This document shows, one piece after another, positions 12,101 to 21,464 of a stretch of DNA of 64,000 bases. Below the pieces are notes generated by a model that did no database searches, was not told the origin of the DNA, and saw only the letters and a program-made list of their open reading frames with translations. The DNA comes from Breviolum minutum Mf 1.05b.01. Its lineage: Eukaryota; Sar; Dinophyceae; Suessiales; Symbiodiniaceae. Location: positions 127,455 to 191,454 of the forward strand of contig DF239254.1 in NCBI GenBank assembly GCA_000507305.1, given 5' to 3'. The position numbers and the translations under genes were made by a program. Numbering within the stretch: position 1 is the stretch's first letter; each line of letters begins with the position of its first letter.

Positions 12101-13375
12101 TGTTTGAATCCTTTCATTCTAACCCAATGGGTGTCCTGGTCCCTCTGGGTGCGACGTGGTCCGCCAGGGATTAGAGAAGCTGATTACGAAGTTACACGAT
12201 CCCAAACCCTTCGTTCGTCGTGCCGCAGCAGCGACCCTTGGGGACCGACAGAAAAAAAAACGGTGAGAGATATGGAAAGGTGATGAAAGGTGATAGATTG
12301 AAAGGGAAAAGTTGGGTACCCTGGGAGAGTACCCGAGATATATACCAACATATACCACCGATATATGAATTATATAATGGTTGTATAAGGCAATATGGGG
12401 TAATATTTGGGGAACAGCTGCTAGGGTACCCTCCCAAGGGTACCCAAAATTTCCCTTTGATAGATCTTCAGTAAGGATAGTTATTTTTTTCATAGATTCT
12501 TTTAAAAGGTGTTTCACAATTTTGAGCTAAGAATTTCTGAGGTCAATTGTGAATCATTAGGAAGCCAGTTTTGCTCTCTTTGGTTTGTTTATATACTGTT
12601 TGTGCTTGCATCCTTCCAATTCACACTGGATCCCAGAGTCGCGTGATATCATCAAAGGGATCAAGTGATGTTACCATCATTTGGATATCTGCACTTCAGA
12701 CACACTTTGCAATGCTTCTTGATTCAGGTCCTTTTCCAAGTCTCATAGAAGTTTCCCTTATGAGCAACTATATCATGAATTTCATGGGTCTAATCACCAT
12801 CAAGCGCAGGAGCTGGGGCAAGAAGCAGCTGACTGTGCAGGCAGGGATCCTTCCATGCGGCAGTGTCAGGTTTTGGAGGGAGTTATCCTGACCTGTCTGG
12901 ATTTTATACGAAGCATGCACCCATTTTCTTCAGTGCTTTCGCATGCTTTTTAGTAACATTCTGGAGTTGGCTTGTAAATCTCAGTGTTATCACCAGGAGA
13001 TGTCCTGCACCTCCTGTTTGACAGCAACAGCTATGTGTGTGCCACTGCTGCACGATCTCTGGTGGCTTTCGGTGCAGTGGGTGCTAAGTCTCTCATGGAC
13101 AGGCGCATGGGCTGCAGATTCATCCATGACGCTGTCACCAGCATGGCAGTGATGGCAGGTTGTTGGATGATGATGAAGATGACCGACTGGATGTGCAATC
13201 GAGCGTTTTGCAGAAGATCATGTTGGATGCCATCCAGGACCGACTCATTTGACAAGCCATTGTCGTGCTGGATTGCGTGCTTGCTGTTGTAACCCTCTAA
13301 TCACCAGCTGATTACTTGTATCTTTCCTGAGGCAGCTGATGCCCAATTTATCGAGCCCTACCTGCATGTGCTAGT
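9105..13375 (+). CDS. HEAT/armadillo-repeat protein, middle group of exons
   Basis: At least fifteen short exons continue the helical-repeat protein. Examples: 9105-9200 (PGVRAAVAVAPILAH), 9375-9440 (RRLSAASALRNFG), 9545-9590 (LLDPDAEIRKEAS), 9659-9730 (AVETLKILGEPGAA), 9953-10030 (SIEALGSLGLFAV), 10085-10140 (DPAAEVRRIAAVAW), 10210-10270 (LEALGELAEEHS), 10374-10470 (RRRCIECLGKLG), 11115-11175 (SAANCLGKLGGVAKD), 11570-11620 (EEKFLPLLMDPDTD), 12150-12250 (KLHDPKPFVRRAA), 12803-12890 (LGQEAADCAGRDPS), 13005-13100 (SLVAFGAVGAKSL) and 13160-13255 (DDDEDDRLDVQSSV). The joins 9730/9953 and 10030/10085 are in phase 0. The second uses a GA donor (cag|gactgg to cag|gaccct). D-P-x-x-x-V-R turns repeat with roughly the 40-residue spacing of HEAT units. 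No catalytic domain is seen in this part. Confidence 0.65.
9953..10030 (+). CDS. HEAT-gene exon with GA donor
   Basis: Twenty-six codons from VMSIEALGSLG to HLAKCLQ. The exon follows ctag and ends cag|gactgg. The next exon begins cag|gaccct at 10085, so the six bases CAGGAC are present at both junctions. The joined protein reads LAKCLQ then DPAAEVRRIAAV, a canonical HEAT boundary. Confidence 0.7.
12291..12466. mobile_element. Foldback (MITE- or introner-like) inverted repeat inside an intron
   Basis: The left arm 12291-12334 (from tgatagattgaaaggg through gggtaccctgggag) is an imperfect inverted copy of the right arm 12423-12466 (gggtaccctcccaag through ccctttgatagatct). The loop of about 88 bases is AT-rich. 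The arms contain further GGGTAC/GTACCC palindromes, so the stem is itself folded. It begins about 40 bases after a HEAT-type exon (12150-12250) and is wholly intronic. No coding capacity; no clear flanking duplication by eye. Confidence 0.6.
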
Positions 13376-13544
13376 AGAATTTTGGTCGCAAGCAGTTCAT
13401 TGGTTTGTTTCATTTGGTTGCTTGGTTTGTTTGATGGTTGGCAGGTTGGAATCAAAGGTCACCACATCAGGGACAGAATTTTCCTACGGCCTGACATGAT
13501 TGCAGGCTGTCAGCCTCACCCTACCAAAAAGTACAGTAAAAACC

Positions 13545-13765
13545 ACGACCAACACCANCACCAACACCACCAACACCAACACCAACACCAACACCAACAC
13601 CAACACCAACACCAACACCAACACCAACACCGCCAGACCAGCAACACCAACACCACCAACACCAGCAACACCAACACCACCAACACCACCAACACCACCA
13701 ACACCACCAGACCAGCAACACCAACACCACCAGACCAGCAACACCAACACGAAAACCAACACCAG
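13545..13765. repeat. CAACAC/CCAACA simple repeat with an ambiguous base
   Basis: A purine-poor hexamer array (caacac, with caccac and cagcaa variants) runs over about 220 bases inside the HEAT-gene region. Base 13558 is N, a sign that the assembly was unsure here. The long Thr/Asn and Val/Leu/Gly/Cys frames across it are artefacts of the repeat. Confidence 0.9.
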
Positions 13766-14129
13766 CACAAAACGCAAACACATGACCACAAACGTAAATA
13801 CAACAACATCAAACCTACCCCCCCATGAAACCCGACCCACCTCCAAACCAAACCCATCATCAACCCCGCACCCACACACCCACCATCACCAACCACACTG
13901 GAGGTCTTTTTAGCAGCAAATCAGCCAGAAATTCGGCTTGCTGCCTGGTCCTGCCTGTCGAAGGTTCGAGTGCAATCGGTCCAGTTGAACTTTGCGAGCT
14001 AATCCAAAACGCAAGAATTTGATTTTGCAAGCAAATCATCAGGCATGAGAAACCATAAGATCCATGACTTGTTCTCAACAAATGTCATTTGCAAAATCTG
14101 TTTGCAACATTTGCCAATGTCTCCCTGGC

Positions 14130-16903
14130 CAGGTGAGTGACAAAGGATTCCAGTCGTTAGTCAAGGGCGCTAATGATTCGCACATTGTGGTCCGGAAAGG
14201 AGTTGCGGAGGCAGGGCATGTGGTGGCACCCTGCTCTAATGCATTGTTTTGTTTGCCTTTGACTCTGACCTTCCTGTAGATGTGGTAAAACAGTAAAGCA
14301 ACAGATTCTATAGCAGATTAGTTAGTAAAGCGGACGTGCTAGCATCCTACTGTACTGCAGGGTGAGAGAAGTGGGCTGACAATGTCAGGCAATTGCCTTC
14401 TTGCTGTCTGGCAGAGAGCCATCCGACAACCCGACCTACATGGAGAAGGAGGCCAGTTGCCCGTGCATCAGTAGATGTGATGCATGGTTGCTGTGCTGCT
14501 ATGCGATTTGGTTGGCATCAACGTCTTTCAGTACTGCAACATACTTCACCAGAAAGCTGCTTCATTATAGGCGACGGAGACTTTGGCCCAGCAGCTAACG
14601 GATCCGAGTGATGCTGTTCGCGTGCAAGCTGCTGAGGCGAGGATGAGGACAGTCTACTTCATACTTAACTTCATCAACGTCAACTTCGTGGCTCATGTAT
14701 TATCAAAAGCAGTCAACCGACAAAAAAGACAAATTTTTTAAGGACGTGTGCTTATGCTGCTATACACAGATTTCCTAGCTCCAGCTGGCACAAAGTGATT
14801 AGTTTAGCTAGTGTTGCAGAGCTGTTCCAAGATGTGACAGAATGCACTTGCTGCACGAGACTGCACCGTGACACTCTTGAAAGACATTATGCACTCTTGG
14901 TCACAGGCATTTCGTCGGATTGGCGGACCTTTGGCGGAAGCACATTCAGAGGACCTGGCGAAGCGATTGCAGGACTGGAGTGAAGGAATTGTGTATGAAT
15001 TTTACACCCTGCAATACATTTAGGCACTTAGACTTCTTTTCATACAAAAAAGAAAGACTGAGGAAAGCATTTCCAGCTTTTTTGCACTAGCAGCTAGTGT
15101 TGTGCCTTTTGCAGCAGTTTCTAGTTTGTGAAATCCAAGATAGCTTTGTGGGAGACTTCAGAGGAACATGACATTCGCGTGTATTGTCCCGTGATGGACA
15201 CCTTGGGCGCCATGGGGAAAGTGGCAGCACCTTACATTGCCCTGTTGAAAGCACGCTTGGAGGCGCTCCGGAAATCAATTTCGAGTTTGGCGAGTGCAGT
15301 TTCAGCGCTGAATTTGCAGGTGCCAGAAGTAAAAGTGAGACAAAGCGCCGTACGAGCACTGGGAAGAATAGGCGATCCGGCTCTTCCTTCTGCAACAAGT
15401 CTGCACAATGCGAGTGCCTGGTGTGTGCAATGTATCTTATAGTTGAATATAATTGATGATTACAATGTAGAGCTTTCAAGATTGAGATTTAACATCATTT
15501 AACTCATCAACAAAGTTCTCCTTTTGGTGCTTTGTTTGATTCAAAACTGAGGCACACCTGCTTGTGCTCCGGCTGGAAGAGGATGATAATTCCGAGGTCA
15601 AGCTCTGTGCTGTGGAGGCTCAACGGAACGAAGTGAATCGAAGCCTGGGATGCAATGAAAAACCACTTCACACCGAGGCCTTGGGTGAAATTGGCAGTGC
15701 AAGTTCGCGACTCTTCTGCATCTGTTTTGAACCATTTTGGATACCATACCTATTTGATGCTTGAGAAAAGGCTTTCTTTGAAAATCATCAAGTCAGCATA
15801 TGCAGCATGTGTCTCTAGATTGGCCTCTTAGAGGTTTACCTTTTGCGCCATATCTCTCAGCTTACATTCGAAACAAGATCCTTCGTGAATGTGTGATTCA
15901 AGGCAAGCTGCTGAACAGATTGCAAAGGTGTACCTGCCTTAAGCCTTAAACCATTTTAAACCCATTCCGATGTGATTTCAGACCTTTTGCTGATGGTGTT
16001 TGAAACGAAACCTGAACCTCTGAACCAAGGCATTCAAACTGTCTAGCATCTCATATGATCATGGGTGAGGTGCAGTGGATGGCTTCCTTACATGTGCACT
16101 TGCATTTGCATAGCAAAATCATCTCGTGGAGAATTGACAATGAAAGGCAACCCTGTGGGCACGCTTGCATGCAATCACAAGAAAAATCTCCAAGCATGCT
16201 CAACTAGTTCAATTGATAGTACCATGTACTTGTACTATGATGCCATATGATGCCATATGGCCATATGATGCCATATGATGTCATGAGGTAGCATGATACC
16301 ATTTTGACCTATTTCGATTCCTATCCATCCGAAATCTCTTCCGCAAGGCTCCCTTGCGGAGAGCGTGTGCTCGAACCCTTGGACGCCTTGGGCCGTTGAT
16401 GCCTTAGCAGATCTTTCACAGCTGCGATAGCTGCGATAGCTGCGTTGCAGCTCGTTGCATCGAGCCCAAACCATACCAAACCTTTAGGCATGCAAGTAGT
16501 TGCCTCCATGAGTTAGTGCTGGCATTGGGTGACTCAGACTTGGAGGCTCAGTTTTTTGGGAGATGTCACGCGAGTCGGGAGTGTGAGATGTAATATATAT
16601 ATATATACATTGTATCAGATCGTTGTATGGTGTTGCCTAGAGAGAGGTTTGTTGATTGCTTGAAAGATCCAATGAAAGGCGAACTATTATGGTTGAATTA
16701 TATGCAGAGCAGATTTCATGCAGGTGAGAAGAGAAGCTGCAAGAGCTTTAACGGGTATTGGGGAAGCCGCGGCACCTGAAATTGTTGCCAGAAGCTTATT
16801 GGGTCCCAGCATGTCCCAGCTCGATGTTGACGGCAACTTGATGGATCAATTGGGTACCCAGGCCATCATCCGTAGCGTGGAAGATACTGTGGACCTTGCC
16901 TGA
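14130..16903 (+). CDS. HEAT/armadillo-repeat protein, 3' group of exons and C-terminus
   Basis: Further HEAT-type exons: 14136-14240 (DKGFQSLVKGANDS), 14577-14640 (AQQLTDPSDAVRVQAA), 14925-14990 (LAEAHSEDLAKRLQ), 15150-15265 (LGAMGKVAAPYIALL), 15320-15400 (VRQSAVRALGRIGDPA), 15555-15630 (LRLEEDDNSEVKLCAV), 15675-15710 (TEALGEIGSA), 15900-15930 (QAAEQIAK) and 16505-16550 (LVLALGDSDLEAQ). The last exon, 16724-16903, starts after tgcag with VRREAARALTGIGEAAAPE and ends in TGA after EDTVDLA. The stop, and a new start codon of a kinase 660 bases further on, suggest this is the true C-terminus. The gaps between these exons hold introns with no other feature I can support. Confidence 0.65.
16724..16903 (+). 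CDS. Probable terminal exon of the HEAT-repeat gene
   Basis: Acceptor tttcatgcag is followed by 59 codons and TGA. The first third is a clear HEAT helix (REAARALTGIGEAAAPEI); the rest (ending SVEDTVDLA) is a short acidic tail. No donor is needed to explain the sequence. Confidence 0.6.
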   Translation: MRREAARALTGIGEAAAPEIVARSLLGPSMSQLDVDGNLMDQLGTQAIIRSVEDTVDLA

Positions 16904-17562
16904 GTTTTGCATCTTCAATGGTGGGTGCCTCTGCACACCGGATGAGCCATGTGACATACCACTGGATGAGCCATGGTATGTCGATTCCAAGTGTGGACTT
17001 GCGCTTCCAAAATAGATATTGTTGGATATTGCAGGCAAGCAGTCCAGCCTCGGTACTTGCATGATTTTGCACAACTAATTGCATGGTGGAAACATGAGGA
17101 AGAACAGAAACCCATTTGCTCTTGGCTCATGCAGCTGATGACTCACTGGAACTCTTTTTCATGGTTCATTGGCAAAACAGCTGACGTGGCACCACGAATG
17201 TGGACGCCTCGAATCGACGTAAACGTCTCATGTCTAGCCAAAGGTGCAAGGCATGCAGTGCCATGCGGAAAAGCGATGTACTGATCACAACTGTCATTTT
17301 GATCCATTTGTCGTGAGCAACAGTGTTTCAGACAAACCAATCCTTGGACATTCCCGCAGAAACAGAGAGCGCAGCTGTTTGGTTCCCACGAGTTTTTGTC
17401 AGTTGATATCATTGTGATCATTGTGATTAACTGAAAATTCCCTGTCCCTTCGCGGTTTCTGGCAGTTTCTCGCAGTCCCAGTCTGAGCTCTTACACTTTC
17501 CCCACCCTTCGCAGCGATGAGTCACGAGAAAATTTGGCTTCTACCGAGGTGACGTTGAGGCG

Positions 17563-18280
17563 ATGGGGAACCATCTTTCAGCTTCATGTCCGCTCAACGA
17601 GCTTTACGAAGGGGAAGATTTTGAGAACCTTTACGAGGTGCCATTGTGCCATTGTTGGAGTCAAGTTTGTTGTGGCAACTTTGGCAGCTGGTTTGTTCCA
17701 TCCTTTTTCATCATTCATCAAGCTTTAACCTTGGCCAGGTGGATGAAAGCACCACGATTGGTACTGGCAAATTTGCTGTGGTTCACCTGTGCCACAGAAA
17801 AAATCAGCCTGAGAAAAAGTTTGCCTTGAAAGTCAGGGACCAAATTCACCTTTGCAAATGCAAGAGGATGACTACATGAAGCTGATTTTGAATGTTTGAA
17901 TTGCTGTGGATGCTCCTTTCCAAGTTGACTGCTTGGTCGCTGTTGGCAGAAGGACTTTTTCAACGCTCATGAGGTGATCAACACGAGAGTCGGTGACATG
18001 GCCAGTTCTCTTCTCAATCTTTCGGTGTTGAGACCTTTTTTGGGGAGATCGCTAGATGCGGTAGATGCCGATGCCTTTTGCTTTGATGAAACTTGTCGAC
18101 ATTAAAAAAGTCTGCAGCAATGCTTTGATTCACGTTCTGAATAAACTGATGCTGCATGTATCAGGCTTGAACCGTATCCATGAGGAGATCAACATTCTCC
18201 AGGTTCTTGGAAGCCATTCAGGCTTCAGCATTTTGAAAGACTTACCTGCAGTGTTCCAAATGATTTGTGACTGTGATGAT

Positions 18281-18362
<82 letters not shown>

Positions 18363-18387
18363 GGATGATGATGATGATGACGATGAC

Positions 18388-18424
<37 letters not shown>

Positions 18425-18482
18425 TTGATGATGGTGATGATGATGATGATGATGCTGCTGCTGATGATGATGATGATGATGT

Positions 18483-18530
<48 letters not shown>

Positions 18531-21412
18531 CCTCACTGGAATTGTTTATTCTTGGAGGCCTCGTTTCGTTGATGGACGTGGATGAGAATGTGCCCGGTTC
18601 CATTCGTCGCTTTGTGGCATTTGTGATGACTGGATGAACAAGGTGCAACAAGTTTCCGTACGCAGCCCACAGCCCCGTTTGGCAGCGTGTTCAACATTTC
18701 TTCGAATTTTTGATTGTTTGCGATACGGCCTTCGCCCTACGCATCAAGAAACGATAGATTCTAATTGGGTAACATCACCTGTAGAAATTTTCTGCATCCG
18801 CGAAAAGCGCCCAGGACTAGTGCTGGAGTTGTGTGAAGGTCCAACCCTCAGCTCCGCTGTCATGTCATCCTGTCATGCTGATGCTTTCCAAGGCGGTGAA
18901 CTCTATGACCGTATTCAGCAGAAACAGTACTATCCTGAAGTCGAGGCACAGCTTTTGAATTCGACCCTTATATGTCAATTACATAACTTAATGGACATTG
19001 TGACATTGTTCATTGTTATTATGTAAGGCACGGATAGATTTATCATATTTAAGTGGTAGATCTATGAAGAGTTACAGAGTCTCTCAATATCCAGGCGAAA
19101 GCAGCAGTGCGCTGCCTTTTGGAAGCGGTGGCCTACATTCACAGCCACGGAATCATGCACAGGCTGCCATGCACCTGCTGCACCACACGTCTGGCATATC
19201 ATTTGCAGATTTTTTCCATGCATTAATCACCGAAATCAGTTGTCCAAGTATGGCACTTTGTAGCCGCACCGTGGCACAGTTGCACCAGATGCAGTTTCAA
19301 TTCGCCAAGCTCGAGCTTCTGCTGTACACGGCCTACTGAACCCCGAAAAATTCTGTCCACCACAACTTCTATCTTTGTTGCCAGGGATTTGAAGCCGGAG
19401 AATATCTTGTTGGTACCAGCCTTTCAAAACGGGCAAATGGCCAAACAGAGGCTACCCTTGTCATGGACACAGGGAGAATCCCACTGAGGCGAGCCGAGTG
19501 AGCAACACAGAGCTGAAGATTTCGGACTTTGGATTAGCGAAGATGTCGAAGGACTTCGGACTACACGGACAGACAGATTCGTTTTTTCTTTTCCAAAGCA
19601 ACGCTTTTTGATCAACTCGTTTGCCGCAGGACTACCCTCGACGACTACCTCGTTCTCATTCTATTTGTGGATCTGATTTCTATTTGGCACCTGAAGTCAT
19701 CAAGCAAGAGGAGTGGCGTCAGTGTGGATGTTTCAATGAGACTCTATCCCTCAAAGCACACAATATCACAATGTTGATGGTGGGGTTAAAACCGACATCT
19801 AACTTACATAGTAGATCATAGGAGTATTACTGGCAGTAAGATGCAGTCAGGTGCTTTTGCAAAATTAGTTCGCAGGAGTACGGTCGAGAAATTGATATTT
19901 GGGCACTGGGCGCAGATGCCTCAGCGAGCTTCGGCATGCTCCAGGGGTGTATGAGAGAAGCGCTTCGGTGTTTTGAATTCTTGCTGCACTTTGATGGTTT
20001 GCAGGTGATCACCTACGTCCTGCTCAGTGGGGCATTGCCTTTCTTTCACAACGTCCTTCACAAGCTGTGCGACCCAGAAACCTAGCAACATCCAGGACCC
20101 TTAGTGCTTTCTCTCCTGAACGCTTCACAGGGTCATGGTGGGAGGTACCGTCAAATTGTGGAGCGCGATCTGAGTTTCCCAGATCAGGCCTCACCGATAT
20201 GTTTTGACTGGGAGACGCCCAGAGGGGCCGTGGGACGGGATATCACATGACGTCACTTGATAGGCCTGGAAGAATGTGTCTAAGGGCGCCCTGGATTTCA
20301 TCCTCAGGCTGCTTCAGGCCAATTTCAGCCACTCCAACTGGACACAACTCGCTCTGTCATGTCAGTCTGCAAGAGTTCCATGTATCACAATCTTTGGAGA
20401 ACGAGTGTCAAGGATACACACCAATTCATATACATATAAATACACAGTAGTGTGTCGATCGGACACTTCGGTTGCCGGTCGTTCACCCCATCCACAATGC
20501 TGGGTTGAACCGATGAACTACAAGTAGTATATACAGCATACAGTGTTGATACATTCAGTATATTTACAAGACATAGCATTGTACCAGCATAGACCCCAAA
20601 TAGCATGGAAAGGTCTCATCGATTTTTTGTAGGGACAAACCCGAAACGAACCCAAAAAAATTGCGAGCCCTCACCCATGCACACATCAGACGAAACCTCC
20701 GACGACACCCTGCCTGACAGCCAAACCTGGATCTGCGAACCCTCAGACGACACCCTGCCCGACAGCTTTCCCCCCAAAGCAAATCCACCCCCCTGTACTG
20801 GCGGTTACAAAACTATTTGGGGAATGATTTTGATATCTTGTATCAATATGTGAATCATATTTTCTTTATGTTTTCGCGCAAGGCATTTATCAGCATGTCT
20901 CGTACATAGTCGCGCAATCAAATTTTTACATGCTTGTTACATGCATAATATTTATGCTTAACATCAAACGAGTTCACTTTGAAGATCTCAGAAGAAATCA
21001 AATCAGCTCTCCAGGTCCGGCCTGGCGACCGCCTAACGGCGGACCAGGCGCTCAGCCATCCATGGCTGCGGAACAACGGCAGCAGTGCGACAAGGCCTCA
21101 GGTAGCCTTGGATGATCACTTTGTATATTGCTTTCCAAGGTATAGCATTTGATCTTGCAAAGGATTCATAGGGCTGCAAGATTTCGAATATATGGTGAAA
21201 AGCAAAGCAGAAAGCAAAAGAGATCTCAACACAATGTTTTTGAGTTCTGAATGGCTTTGCAATACAAGAATGCAATGCAAATAATATTCAATACTGTGCT
21301 ACATGGGACTCCCAACTGGGTTTGAGCAGTTAAACCTCTAGCATTGCCTAAGGCCCAGCTTCAACAGCTTCACCAGTGTTTGAAGCCCAAGTTGTTTCAC
21401 AATGTGGTTTAA
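17563..21412 (+). CDS. Multi-exon Ser/Thr protein kinase, CAMK/CDPK-like, with N-myristoylation signal
   Basis: A eukaryotic protein kinase assembled from small exons. 17563-17637 starts MGNHLSAS, a Gly2/Ser6 N-myristoylation pattern, suggesting membrane attachment. 17739-17831 has the glycine loop GTGKFAVV and FALK (catalytic Lys). About 18174-18210 holds helix C (RIHEEINIL). 18785-18838 is the hinge (LVLELCEG), 18893-18945 GGELYDRI, 19095-19162 AYIHSHGIMH. 19385 on gives RDLKPENILL (catalytic loop). About 19494-19551 gives KISDFGLAK (DFG). 19630-19710 gives GSDFYLAPEV (APE), 19876-19911 EYGREIDIWALG, 20005 on VITYVLLSGALPFF, about 20281-20317 SKGALDFILRLLQ, and 21015-21101 DRLTADQALSHPWL (subdomain XI). 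A following exon 21353-21412 ends in TAA. GC and GA donors are common. No EF-hand loops were seen, so it is CDPK-like in the kinase domain only. Two joins (near 17832 and 20060) remain unresolved. Confidence 0.85.
18273..18530. repeat. GAT/ATG trinucleotide microsatellite in a kinase intron
   Basis: About 255 bases of nearly pure (GAT)n with GAG, GAC, GTT and GCT interruptions. It lies between the helix-C exon and the hinge exon of the kinase gene, so it is intronic. The poly-Met, poly-Ser and poly-Ile frames across it are artefacts. Confidence 0.95.
20520..21010. other. Kinase intron with a short imperfect tandem repeat
   Basis: No exon between the subdomain X exon (ending 20317) and the subdomain XI exon (21015). 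The 21-base word gacgacaccctgc(c/t) plus gacagc occurs at 20701 and again at 20746, 45 bases apart, and gcga(g/a)ccctca precedes both, so this is a diverged two-copy repeat. Confidence 0.6.
21015..21101 (+). CDS. Kinase exon, subdomain XI
   Basis: Twenty-nine codons beginning VRPGDRLTADQ and ending ATRPQ. The motif D-R-x-T-A-x-x-A-L-x-H-P-W is the conserved end of CAMK-type kinase domains. The upstream exon ends cag|gccaat (GC donor, 20318) and this exon follows cag|gtccgg, so CAGG is common to both junctions; the reading phase is conserved. Confidence 0.85.
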
Positions 21413-21464
21413 AGACTTGCTAAGTGGGAGTTGGTTGGAAACGAAGGCACACAGTGGAGAAGCC

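Noticed and set aside
13484..13896. Long - strand frames rich in Val/Leu/Gly/Cys/Trp
   Set aside because: They are translations of the CAACAC repeat and include an N; no codon or domain signal.
18130..18651. Poly-Met, poly-Ile and poly-Ser frames
   Set aside because: Produced by the GAT microsatellite within a kinase intron.
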